From contig AP026538.1 of assembly GCA_026075535.2 (NCBI GenBank), positions 5,890,001 to 5,954,000 on the forward strand: 64,000 bases of DNA. The letters are read 5' to 3'. Positions within the stretch are counted from its first letter, which is position 1. Each line of letters begins with the position of its first letter. Origin of the DNA: Tricholoma matsutake. Taxonomy: Eukaryota; Basidiomycota; Agaricomycetes; Agaricales; Tricholomataceae. Both the position numbers and the translations under genes were made by a program. Shown in pieces: positions 1 through 9,640 of this stretch. Under the pieces are notes generated by a model. The model had not been told where the DNA came from. It made no database searches and saw only the letters and a list, made by a program, of their open reading frames with translations.

Positions 1-453
1 CCAGCCTCGTCTCTGGCAACGGACTGACGGTGTGAGCTAGTAGGTGTAGAGAATCAATCCTAGATAAGAATAGACTCAGTCGATGTATAATTGACTGTAT
101 ACGAGCGAATAGTACCTAGATAAGAATAGACTACGGTACTATTAGTATCTTGTATGTAAGGTTCTATGGAACATTACTCACCTCAGTCGATGTATAATTG
201 ACTGAGGTGTCTAACTAATATTGTGGGGTATATATACTAGAAGTCATAAAGGTAACCAAAGAGCGAGTATAAATGGTACGTGCCAAAGGACTTGTTGATA
301 ATGCCGACATGCCATAAAGGGATGTCAGTGATGGGATCAAATGAACGCATCATCGGATATGACGATACCCGTTCACGGCGTGTATATCTCAACAGTAGGC
401 TGGGTGAGGACTGGTGTTAGCCAGCTCGGACATGGGGCAAGTCAAGCCGCTTA
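1..453. repeat. B2 split direct repeat of the Ngaro-like element, interrupted by a solo LTR
   Basis: Positions 1-44 match 816-859 and positions 400-453 match 860-913, so together they form a second copy of B1. The copy is split by the 350-bp solo LTR at 45-394. The 5-bp duplication GTAGG (40-44 and 395-399) flanks the LTR. Confidence 0.85.
45..394 (-). mobile_element. Solo LTR of a Ty1/Copia-type element
   Basis: This 350-bp segment has canonical TG...CA ends (TGTAGAG...CTCAACA) and is flanked by GTAGG on both sides, the 5-bp duplication made by a retroviral-type integrase. No internal coding region remains, so it is an LTR-LTR recombination remnant. Its reverse complement starts TGTTGAGAT and carries the hairpin CCTCAGTC...GACTGAGG, both shared with the Copia A LTR at 28174-28454, so it belongs to a related family in minus orientation. 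A CAGTCGATGTATAATTGACTG palindrome occurs in two places. It keeps about a dozen CpGs, far more than the old Copia A LTR, so it is probably a recent insertion. Confidence 0.88.
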
Positions 454-646
454 GGGTGGGTGGGTTGACAGAGCTCCACGATTCGCTCACAGTGTTAGTC
501 AGATTGTGACAGGCCTGAATGAATCAGAATGATACACAGTTGTTACAAAAGGTACGAGATGTGGATCAACAATGGAAAGTAGAGACAAATGTCGATCGCA
601 GTACTAGTATATACAAAGTCTGTGAAACCAACGGGTGGGTGGGTGG
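454..646. other. Unassigned stretch between Ngaro repeats B2 and A2
   Basis: I see no coding potential. It includes a short GGGT-rich run just before A2 (633-646). It may be element-specific sequence present only at this end, or a small old insertion. Confidence 0.4.
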
Positions 647-815
647 GTAAAGCGAAGAAACGAGTAGAGTAGCAGGCCAGGGAACGTGAGCTACTGCGAA
701 CACTGATGGTGGAAAGGACGAGAAAGCGGCAACTACAAAGGATGAGTCATCCGATTGCAATATGCTCGGCTGGACGTTGGTCCGGTCTCGCGAGCTCAAT
801 TGGACCATCACTATT
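647..815. repeat. A2 direct repeat of the Ngaro-like element
   Basis: This 169-bp repeat aligns without gaps to A1 at 5697-5865. By eye there are 12 nucleotide differences, and 11 of them are CpG to TpG or CpA transitions. It directly abuts B1 at 816. Confidence 0.9.
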
Positions 816-913
816 CCAGCCTCGTCTCTGGCAACGGACTGACGGTGTGAGCTAGTAGGTTGGGTGAGGACTGGTGTTAGCCAGCTCGGACGCGGGGCAA
901 GTCAAGCCGCTTA
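816..913. repeat. B1 direct repeat of the Ngaro-like element
   Basis: This 98-bp segment matches the interrupted copy at 1-44 plus 400-453. One visible difference is CG against AT at 890-891 versus 432-433. On the element strand it lies just 3' of the tyrosine recombinase. Confidence 0.85.
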
Positions 914-966
914 CCCAAAAGGAGCTGCGAGACAAACTATGGCAGGACGTGCGCCATGTACCCAAT

Positions 967-1980
967 CTACGGGTGATGCAGTGACAATGAAATGTGTGAC
1001 CAGTTAGCCAAGCCTCCCAAGTGTCTAGAAGCTACCAGTTCAAATGCTCGTATATAGACCTGGTAAGCTAGCGATTTCCAACGTCCGGCAATATGCACGA
1101 TTTCTGGGCTGACACCCTGGGCCAAGAAGAACGAAGTGCCACCAATATGGAAAGAATGGCCAAAGGCATTTCCCCAACCCCAAGCACCAAGGATGGCATT
1201 GATTTGAGATAAAGCGGCCCCACGCACCAACGGGCGAACATCTCCATTGTTATCCCGCCAAGAAAACAGTGGATCTGAACCTGACCCAGGGACCACTATG
1301 GCCAAATTTCGGAGAGTGGTGATAGGACAGAAATCACCTTCAGTGACAAGATATACATGTTGAATCTCTCCAGGTTTAGCTGTCTTTGCAGAAGGGAGAT
1401 CCAGTAGAACATATTCTTTGCCATCAAGGTCTTTGCCAAAAACGGCATTGATCCGTGTGAGGTGTAATGAGCCAGAGAAGACCCTTCGTGCGGCCACTGC
1501 CACCTCGCCAAAATGCATCAATCCAAAGAAAGAGCACGTACAAACAGCCCAGATGCATGCATCAAACGGATCTGCCAGATTTAGTGTCACCTTCAATGCT
1601 GACAGCATTGGTAAGGTAACTGGAGGTCGTGGCGGCCGCGAACGTCGCTCGGACTGGATATTGGCAAGCCCACGCAAAGACCATTTGATTCATTGTGAAT
1701 CAACATCAGACAATGGTGGTGGCCAGCCCTGAGCAAGATGCCACGCTCGCACTGCAGACAAATATTTCTGAACCACAGTGGCTGCAACAGGCTCGAACAC
1801 TGTCCCGTCTGCAAATGCAGGGTCCAATGGATCCGGGTCTGACCCTGCCCACAATGCGAAAGAATGCAGGGTGGAAAAGGAAGCTGGCAAATGGAGACTC
1901 CGGCACAGAGAAAATGTCGCAGAAGAGATGGAATTTTCGGAGGCCTGAACTGTAACTGCCAGTGCTCCGAAGAGAAGCAT
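967..1980 (-). pseudogene. Tyrosine recombinase (integrase of the Ngaro-like element), inactivated
   Basis: Two stretches in the same frame (1980-1690 and 1677-967) are separated by a TGA at 1690-1692. The first resembles a helical core-binding domain, the second a tyrosine-recombinase catalytic domain that would integrate circular element DNA. The box-II signature reads GHSFHIGGTSF and is followed by HIAGRW and a tyrosine in YQVYIR. Family members have Arg in the HxxR motif, but here it is His, spelled CAT. The box-I region reads GLMHFGEVAV, again with His (CAT) where the family normally has Arg. Both changes fit CGT to CAT, a CpG transition. With both catalytic arginines and the frame lost, the enzyme should be dead. 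The family call is strong. Confidence 0.82.
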
Positions 1981-2190
1981 GAGAAGCTCGGTCTGCCAGA
2001 TGTTGAATAACTGGAAACTTCAATGTGGATGAAGGAGATATGTTCACTCCCTTCCCCAAGAAAATCCATTGCTTGGCCGACACGGGTGGACAAAGTGGAG
2101 ATGTGCATAACTGCAGCTGCGGTAAAGGAATGACTGATGTGTATTCCTCCAAAGAGGAAGCAGGAAAAATTTGAAATGCATGCGCAGGCA

Positions 2191-2720
2191 TCACAATGAT
2201 GTCAGACAGCCCTGCAAGTGTGCAGGCAGCACCAGGGAAGAGCGGCAACAGGCTTCCGGGAATCTGGTGAGAAAGCCAGAAATGTCCCTGCGTGACAAAG
2301 TGTCGGCGATGTTGTCGTGACCAGGGATGTGCTCTCCGCGGAGATAGAAATGATGTTGTGCCAAAGTAGAGTAAATGTGCTTCAAGACGACATTGGTATT
2401 CTCGCTTTGTGAACGTCCCTTGTTCAAAATCGTCACTACACCTGAATTGTCTGAGCAGACCAAGATTTGAGATGAGTTGGAATGGAGGTTGATGAGACCA
2501 TGATGTAAAACCATAAGCAGACCAAGTTTGACTGCTACTGCTTCTGCCCAACCAATATCAAAAAGACAATTGGGCCCAACAGTAAAGCCTGGACGCCAGG
2601 ACTAAATACCCCAGAATCGTCCGACAGTAACCCCAATACCAAAGGAGGAGCTGGCATCTCCCCACCAACCAACATCTAATGACTGATTTGCAAACAAAGG
2701 CAACTCATTTGGCATTTGTG
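2191..2720 (-). pseudogene. RNase H domain of the Ngaro-like element
   Basis: This region degrades the RNA strand of the RNA-DNA hybrid and follows the RT on the minus strand. The four acidic positions are recognisable in order: GDASSSFG near 2660, WAEAVAV near 2545, VCSDNSG near 2455 and NIADTLSR near 2310. The last one, followed by SRRD, is typical of RNase H C-termini in Ty3/DIRS-type elements. The domain crosses at least one stop (about 2602) and two frames. It is a continuation of the RT polyprotein, not a separate gene. Confidence 0.7.
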
Positions 2721-4114
2721 TAAGCAGGTCCTGAATCCAAGCCAAGTCGGTGAGCAAAGGTCGAGGAGGATGTAAGCAGGCATGAGGAGAAAGAAATTGC
2801 AGCATGAATTTTGAAACAGAATGGATAAAAGGTCGGATCAGAGGAAAAATGCAAGAAATATGAACAAGTTTTCCATGCATCATGAGCAGAAAACTTTGCC
2901 CTTGGTAAGCACCACATCTTTACGAGGGAAGTGATTGACTCCAACTTTTTGAAGGGAAGCGACACAGTCTTCTTTCCGAGATCCCAGTCAAACCCGATGT
3001 AACGCTGTTGTGATGCAAAAGGCCACATTTTTTTGTGTGCCCAAGGAACACCAAGGCTAGCTGACACTTTGACAAAATCATCTTCTGACCAATGCTCCCC
3101 AGGCAACCGAATCGCAAAGAAATCATCAACCCACTTCAACAAAGTTGGGAACCCAGAGACTCTATAAATTGCCACCAGCATATCAGCCACTGCCCCAAAA
3201 ATTCTGGCACTGGAGGACATGCCAAAACAAACCGCACGATCCAGGTATGCCAAGCCCTCCCAAAAAAGGCAGAAGAGATGTTGCTGATCTGGATGAATTG
3301 GTGTCATGCGATAAGCTGCAGAGATATCAAATCTTGCAGCCTGGCAACCTGGGGGCAAAGATAACAAAAGATCTGATGTCTGAGCAAATGTCCCCCAAGC
3401 AGTCGGAAAGTCATCAGAATTGATAGAACTATTAACTGAACTAATGTTGACTTAAATCAAAATGAGGCACAATAATCAATAAGATGGACCGAAAAATCAC
3501 ACATTATTATGCAGATAAGATAAGTCCTGTACCAGGTAAAATTTGTCTGAATGAGGCTTGGGGACCAAGCCCAAAGGTGAAGTACAAAAAGGTCCAATGA
3601 TGTCCTCTAGATCAGAAGGTAGGTACCCATGAGAATATCGTCCTGACAACTGCTCAGATGCAATATACAAGGAAATAAAGGAATGGTCAAGTCCAGATGA
3701 AGAATGGTTCAGGAAAATCAAAGTATGTAAAAGTACAGGGTCTGCTCCAGTGTCAAAACCCCTTCGTAAACTGACCACTATGTGCTGCCAGTCCTCAAGA
3801 ATACCAAGGTCCCTGAGATGGTCTTCAATGGCATCAGGCAACAGTGGTGTAACCACAAATCTTGGATCATCCACTACGAGTGCAGGCATGGGCTCCATGG
3901 TGATTGTCTCCACAGATGCTGCACCCATGGAAGTTGGAGCAGGCATCTCCAAATTTGCATTTGCTCCCAAAGGCCCAGCCAAAACAGAAAGTCTTTCTGG
4001 AGGCATGGAGGAGAGCATGCTTACTCCTGGCATTGGTAGTGATGGCTGCAATGGGATGGCCGGCAGTGGTAGTGGTGGCCATGCAGTTGCCGGTGAGGTG
4101 TCCAACACAGCCAC
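2705..4114 (-). pseudogene. Reverse transcriptase of the Ngaro-like element
   Basis: The N-terminal part (4114-3497) ends with the fingers motif LGLVPKPHSDKFYLVQDLSY. The palm follows at 3367-2705, with FDISAAYRMTPIHPDQ (first catalytic Asp) and LLKWVDDFFAI (the xxDD box). The two parts are separated by about 130 bp that are out of frame and AT-rich (about 3368-3496). That insert could be a decayed intron or a small insertion. The region upstream of the RT is Pro/Ala/Met-rich and merges with gag. Domain order RT, RNase H, recombinase is that of DIRS/Ngaro elements. Confidence 0.8.
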
Positions 4115-5636
4115 ATCAAAAGCACACCCCTTCAGAAGTGCAAGGCTTCTTGTTGGGCAATGAAGTAACTGCCCCGCCGATGGGAGGAGGACGCCTGGCA
4201 GATGAAGAAGCAGAAGGGGTGGTGGACGAGGTTGATATCAATGCTCAGGTGGCGATTAATGTCAGTGCAGTGGAGTCTAAACCAGAGAGATCATGGGATA
4301 CATTGTTTGCAGCAGCTTCACATTGCTGAATATCATAGTCAAAGGCAATGCCAAGCCCATGTGAGCATGTCAGACCCTCAACAATCTTGTGATGAGCAGC
4401 AAAGGCTTGGCCATGAATTGAGCCATGATACTCAGTAATTTTCTGTTCGGCAACAGTAGCCATGGCAAGCCAGTCTGGCAGTGAAATACTTTTTTCTGAC
4501 AAACGATCCAGCCCTTTGGCTGTCAAGCCACATTCACAACAAAATCCTCCTCCCCATGCAGGGCCTTGAGACGAGCTTGCTGGGTGAGGGAAGTGTACAG
4601 GACATAACAATAAAGGCGAAAGGCATTATCAACCTTCAGAGGAACAGCTGAAGACACAAGAGGTTAACTGATGGGAAGGTACGAGCAATGAACAAATTCT
4701 TGTGAAACCAAAGAAGGTTTACGAGTGAAGGAAATGAGCAGCCTCATGTAGACCAGTACAAGCAGTGCCCTATTGTAATTGAAGAACAACAGGGTCCCAA
4801 TCCATCCCAAAAGAAAGGTTACACTATGGCAACCATCCTGATGGCATGGACAAGACCAGTCTGCACACAAGATGGAGAGCAGTAACTGAGAGGCATTGCC
4901 AACTTAAAAATGAAGTGAACACCAAAACACGACAGCAAATGACAAAGAAAATTGATGAGTGATGTAATAGATGACACTCGTCACCACAATAGCTGAAATA
5001 GCCACTCATTGATGAATGGTTATGGTGACGAGTGACAATGGCCCGCAAAGGCCTAGCTCAATGAACGATGACAAGGGATGAGGGACGAGAAGTGTGCATG
5101 TGAGGGTCATGAAGGAACCCACCCATAGCACAAACAAGCCAAGAGAGAGAGGAAGAAAAAGAACCATGCCAAGTATAGACAAATAAATATGAAGTGTACT
5201 CATGCAGGTCAAGGGCATTACTCTTGAAGCCGGGAGTGATCGGTGGCAAGACCACTGGTTTACAACCCTCGTCTTTTGAAAGTGTTGCTGCTACCCTAGT
5301 GCAATCTATCTCGGCTTGAGAGGCGATGAGAGGGTTCACTGTAGTGATGCTGATTGTCCTGGGAACAGCAGCCACCTCGCCAGGATCAGGAAGTGCGAGC
5401 TGGACAGAAGCAGGAGGCAGAACACCATTCCCCCCTCCACCGCCACCCGCAGTAAGAGCTGTGTCGCCAGCAGGTGGAACAGTGTCGAACCCAAATATCG
5501 CATTTGACATGGGTGAGCCTTCGGCAGGCGCAATGCCTGCCAGTGTTGTTGAAGAATTGGGCACTGCGCCAAGGGTGGCAGGCATCACATCCTGTGGCAG
5601 GTCAGCAGGTAAATTCAAATGAGACATTAAAATCAA
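3867..5636 (-). pseudogene. Gag-like region of the Ngaro-like element
   Basis: The region is fragmented over several frames. The 5' part (5636-5058) is rich in Pro, Ala, Gly and Thr with a six-glycine run. A middle part (4610-4245) contains a WLAMATVAEQKITEYHG-type helical segment. The 3' part (4082-3867) holds a cysteine/histidine cluster, KCKFGDACSNFHGCSICG, resembling a CCCH zinc finger that could bind the element RNA. Nucleocapsid function is inferred from position and the cluster. Boundaries are approximate and GT-starting intron-like stretches cannot be excluded. Confidence 0.5.
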
Positions 5637-5696
5637 AACAAAGAATGAAATGAGCCAAAATATAGGAGTGAAGGTAAATTAGTTGAGACGAGTAGT

Positions 5697-5865
5697 GTAA
5701 AGCAAAGAAATGAGTAGAGTAGCAGGCTGGGGAACATGAGCTACTGTGAACACTAATGGTGGAAAGGATGAGAAAGTGGCAACTACAAAGGATGAGTCAT
5801 CCGATTGCAATATGCTCAGCTGGACGTTGGTCCAGTCTCGCAAGCTCAATTGGACCATCACTATT
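5697..5865. repeat. A1 direct repeat, 5' end of the Ngaro-like element
   Basis: It is gap-free homologous to A2 (647-815). Homology stops at 5865 after GGACCATCACTATT, which I take as the 5' boundary of the element. This copy is the more CpG-depleted one. Confidence 0.88.
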
Positions 5866-6549
5866 TACCATGAACACCCTGGGAAGGAAAATTTAGAAAA
5901 ATAGAGCAAAAATGCATTTTCTTGCCAGGCACAGTGCTAAAAAGATGAAAAATGATCATTTTTCGGTTCCCTTTTTACAAAAGCAAGGGTAGGGTTCCAT
6001 TTTACATCATTCTCAGTTCCATTCTTGTGAAAAATGGAATCAAAATGAAATGGAAAATGATTGAAAAATGAGTGAGAAGTGAACAAAAAATGCCAACCAT
6101 GAACAACCCTACTTTGAAGCAAGTATCAGTTTTAAGGCTCCAACGTTCCAACCGTTTAGTTTATGTCATGGTATACTCCTCAAAGGCCAAGTATACATAA
6201 ACAGTTGTCTAAACCATATATCTATATACTTGTTAATATACACTTGAAATACACAGTTGAAATACTAACATTATCATTTCCATCCTTTATCACCATACTA
6301 ACATTTGTACATATCAGATAGGGAACAAAACTTACTTGATGTTGCTTCAGCAGCCAGGAAGTGAGAGATTCTAAGAGTGAATTATGTCAACATTATAGCA
6401 ACAGTTGGACAGCCCCTTTTTTGATCAATGGATCAGCAAAGCCGTTAGCCGACCATCAAACAACCTCCAGGTGACTGGCATTTCCATATTACCAACCACT
6501 GCCATCGAAACTCAAAAAACCAGATAAAACCTAGTCTCCCATAGGGCTC
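5866..6549. other. Non-coding AT-rich DNA upstream of LINE A ORF1
   Basis: No supported gene. Around 5940-6090 there is a GGAAAATGA/AAAATGG-type degenerate simple repeat. The 3' part (about 6400-6549) is probably the 5' UTR of LINE A, but the exact LINE start could not be fixed. Confidence 0.5.
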
Positions 6550-7887
6550 ATGGATATCCACACTGTTGGACCTGTCTCTACTGTGCTCACTGCAGCACCA
6601 CTTGCTAATGCTAGTGCCCCTGGTGCCACTGCTGCTGCATCACTCGCTGTCAACAATGGCAGCAGCACTGGGATTCTGTCTACTCCAGTGTCTGTCACTC
6701 CCACTGCCTCGTCTGATCAACGCATGACTTGTCAGACTGAGTGCATGGCGCATGCCGCCATCTCCCCTGCAAACTCAATGGACTCCCTTATCCTGTCCCT
6801 GGAAGATTCTTGTGACTCCCCCCTCATTGATATGGGAGATGGCGCCCTTACTGCCTCTGTGCCTCTGTTGAAAGGGAAAAGCAGGGCTGGCCCCTCCAGC
6901 CCCAAAAAGACTACATTGGCTATGTGTTTGGCAGCGAAGGCTGAAATGGTGACTGCTGGGATCTGTTGCTTTGACATCAACCACAATGCCCTCATGGCTT
7001 GCATTGACAGTAGCAGTGCTGAGTTCAGGGAGGAGCTTCAAACTCTGTGTGCCCATATCGTCAGCCTCGCAGTGGATGTCGCTAATTCCAGCCAACTGCC
7101 TGCACCTGCTCCACCCTCCTCTGAACTCACTGTTGCAATCGGTGACCTCATTCATGCCAACAATGACATGGTCACTGCTATTGGGGCCCTCAGAGCTGAA
7201 AACCAACAGCTGCATGACTCAGTCCTTGCATCTGATGCTCATCTTGCCCAGATGGTATATGCCCTGGATGATGCTGACCATCATCTAGACCGCATATCTG
7301 ACACATTCGACCTGACTGTGCCTGACTCCCCAACATTTCGTTTGAGCAAACAGAAATGTATGTCAAGTGCAACCATTGTCCCACTCAGGCTGGACATGTT
7401 CTCCCACCAATTACCTTCCCCCCCCAAGCTACACCTGTGCCTGTGCCTCATACAGTTGCTACCTACCATAGTGAGGGGCCACACTCACCAGCTCACAGCC
7501 CCCATTCCGACTGCTGTTACCCAGTCAGCCCCTGGGGCCCCTGCTTCAGAAACAGCCCCGGGTGCCCCTGCTGTGCAGCCTGCCCCATCACTTGGTCCTC
7601 CTGCCCCAGCTGTGCTGGGCAATTCACATGGCTCGAGCACCAATGTCTATGTGGAGGTGGGGTTGGTAGACTGGGGAAAGAACATCATGGGGGAATTCAA
7701 AGCCCTTCTCAGTCTCATGCCCAACCTCAGCCACATCTCTCATCAACTGTGTGCATTTCATGCTTGGCCAGGATTTCTGAAGGTCCACTTCAACTCCAAC
7801 CTTGACCCTATCTCATTTGTTACAATCTGGACAGTGGGACCACACCCTGCTGCCTATCAAAATGTTACTGCCTGTGTATTAAACTGA
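6550..7887 (+). CDS. LINE A ORF1 protein, putative RNA-binding gag-like protein
   Basis: A 445-codon open frame starts at an ATG and ends in TGA, 37 bp before the Gypsy-1 insertion. It is strongly biased to Ala, Pro, Ser and Thr. Residues around 195-250 (LIHANNDMVTAIGALRAENQ onward) look like a coiled coil, the usual trimerisation element of LINE ORF1 proteins. I see no CCHC knuckle in this frame; an alternative frame around 7356-7500 contains scattered cysteines but no proper knuckle. The role is inferred from its position directly upstream of the endonuclease/RT ORF. That it is still open while ORF2 is broken is unusual. Confidence 0.6.
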   Translation: MDIHTVGPVSTVLTAAPLANASAPGATAAASLAVNNGSSTGILSTPVSVTPTASSDQRMTCQTECMAHAAISPANSMDSLILSLEDSCDSPLIDMGDGALTASVPLLKGKSRAGPSSPKKTTLAMCLAAKAEMVTAGICCFDINHNALMACIDSSSAEFREELQTLCAHIVSLAVDVANSSQLPAPAPPSSELTVAIGDLIHANNDMVTAIGALRAENQQLHDSVLASDAHLAQMVYALDDADHHLDRISDTFDLTVPDSPTFRLSKQKCMSSATIVPLRLDMFSHQLPSPPKLHLCLCLIQLLPTIVRGHTHQLTAPIPTAVTQSAPGAPASETAPGAPAVQPAPSLGPPAPAVLGNSHGSSTNVYVEVGLVDWGKNIMGEFKALLSLMPNLSHISHQLCAFHAWPGFLKVHFNSNLDPISFVTIWTVGPHPAAYQNVTACVLN

Positions 7888-7924
7888 GTGGGGTGGGTGA
7901 GCTAGTACTACAGGATATGTTATG

Positions 7925-8357
7925 TGTAAGGGGACTAGGGGGACTAGGGGGGTGCCCTGTGTGTTTCTCCTTTTTTTTGCATTTGTTCTATATTTTTCCT
8001 CACTTCATTTCCTTCTATTCTTCATTTTCTATGATTTTTCCAGATTTTATTACTAATTTCCCTTTCTATCATGCTTGTGCATGTTGACAGTTTTATATTT
8101 AGAGGCAGAGCACCCCTTCCAACATCTACCCCTTGGTATGATGTCATTTGGCAGCCTTGATCTGCCTATCTCCACCTTTTCTATTTTTAGGTTATTATTT
8201 GATTTTTGTCATCTTCACATATACTGGGCATCAGCAAAGGGATCCTTAAAGTTTTCTCTTTGGATTTCCCTTTGCTAGGTGCATCCCCAATCCCTGTAAT
8301 ATGTAGTATAATTTAACTTTGGATTTCCCTTTGCTAGAGGCTGAGGTTGCCCTTATA
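7925..8357 (+). repeat. 5' LTR of Gypsy-1
   Basis: The LTR starts TGTAAGGGG and ends CCCCTTATA-like (CCCTTATA), imperfect inverted ends in which the usual CA has become TA. A TATA-like TATATTTAG lies at 8094. Against the 3' LTR, many differences are TG in one copy and CA in the other, implying an ancestral CG. Confidence 0.92.
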
Positions 8358-9640
8358 GTAGATAACTCTCCCCTAAGGCCTGAAATCACAAACGTACTGC
8401 CCAAGATAGGCAGGTATGGAGTGGACGACACTTCCCAAAGCTCCACAGACTCCCTACACACCATTCCAGACAGTCTCGCCTTTACTGCACCGCAATTTTC
8501 GCCAAACGCACCCCCTAGTGACATGGACACATCAGAGTGCCTCAACATGCTTGAAAGCAACATTTCTGGAATACATGCACAAATTGATTTGCTTAAATCT
8601 ATGATCAAAGACTTTGTCAGGACCCTCCAGACTAACCCTACGACCAATATTCCCTCCATTGCAACTCCAAGCACACCCAACAATGATGTACTGCCAAACA
8701 TGCCCACTAAAGAGCATGCCCAGATCAAACTGTCTCCCCCCACTGAATTTAATGGTGCACATGCGCAGGGATGTGCATTCCTTAATTCCTGTGAGCTATA
8801 CATCAGTCTCCAGTTGCATCAATTCATCGATGAGGCTGCAAAAATTTATTGGGCCTTCACATATATGAAATCTGAACACGCCTATCTCTACCTGGACCGT
8901 ATTCTGCATCAAACTAAAGAACTCAGTTCTCTACCTTTCTCCACTTGGGGTGACTTTCAAGCCAAGTTTGTATGCCACTTTTGTCCCTCAATGAGCACCA
9001 CTGAGCAGTGACATGACTCGAGTCATCCTCTTACCACCAGGTGCATCGATCCATGGACAATTATATCAATGAGTTTAAGGATTTGGTGGACATGGCAGGA
9101 TATGAGAGTGGGTTACCAGTGGTGGTGAAGTTCTGACGGGGCCTCAATCGAAAAATTCAGGACCAGATTGCACAGATGTTGGAAGGGCACCCAGCAGATG
9201 ATGATATCTATGCCTGGTATGAAGCTGCATCACTCTGTGATGAGAACTGACTCACAAATGTGGCATTTAACACTGCATTCCGTGCTCCAACTACCACTCA
9301 TGCACCCTACACCTTCAATCAAACCCTTCCCCACCTTAACCCCATTCCTGTTTGTCAGACTCCGACACCAGCCATCAATGTCCCAGTACCAATGGATGTT
9401 GATGCAGCCTGCAGCCATGCACGTAGGTTGGATCTCTGCTACTGCTGTGGGGAAACTGGGCACAGGGCTGGAGCATGTCCCCATTGTCAGGATATCCACA
9501 TGCTCACCCCTGAGGGGCGAGATGAACTCCTCCAAGACTTGTTGGTGCTTGTAGATGTCGAGGAAGCAAAGGATCAGGTTGCAGAGGAGATCAAGTCAGA
9601 AGTTGTAGAGGAGCAGGATTTTTCTATTCGCAGTGAGTGA
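8358..9640 (+). pseudogene. Gag of Gypsy-1
   Basis: The capsid-type region reads KLSPPTEFNG near 8730, then a helical capsid segment with FLNSCELYISLQLHQF. The frame breaks at 9009-9011 and continues in another frame through YINEFKDLVDMAGY; a TGA near 9135 replaces an expected Arg. The C-terminus has a clear CCHC zinc knuckle, CYCCGETGHRAGAC, at about 9438-9480 for RNA packaging. No good ATG was found at the 5' end; the open frame runs straight out of the LTR. Confidence 0.78.

Larger units (their letters stand above)
1..5865 (-). mobile_element. Ngaro-like (DIRS-order) tyrosine-recombinase retrotransposon
   Basis: Degenerate retroelement on the minus strand. Read 5' to 3' from the right it holds a gag-like region with a CCCH-type cysteine cluster, a reverse transcriptase, an RNase H and a tyrosine recombinase, with no integrase or LTRs. 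Non-coding repeats are arranged A1 (5697-5865), coding region, B1 (816-913), A2 (647-815), B2 (1-44 plus 400-453). B1 directly abuts A2, which is the split-direct-repeat pattern of Ngaro/PAT elements rather than the inverted repeats of DIRS1. A 193-bp stretch (454-646) between A2 and B2 is unassigned. The left end may lie beyond the window. All reading frames carry stops or shifts, so the copy is dead. The order of domains is clear; the Ngaro assignment rests on repeat layout plus domain order. Confidence 0.85.

Noticed and set aside
6971..7805. Alternative frames overlapping LINE A ORF1
   Set aside because: Short, no motif, and in conflict with a 445-codon ATG-initiated frame. A cysteine-bearing frame near 7356 lacks knuckle spacing.
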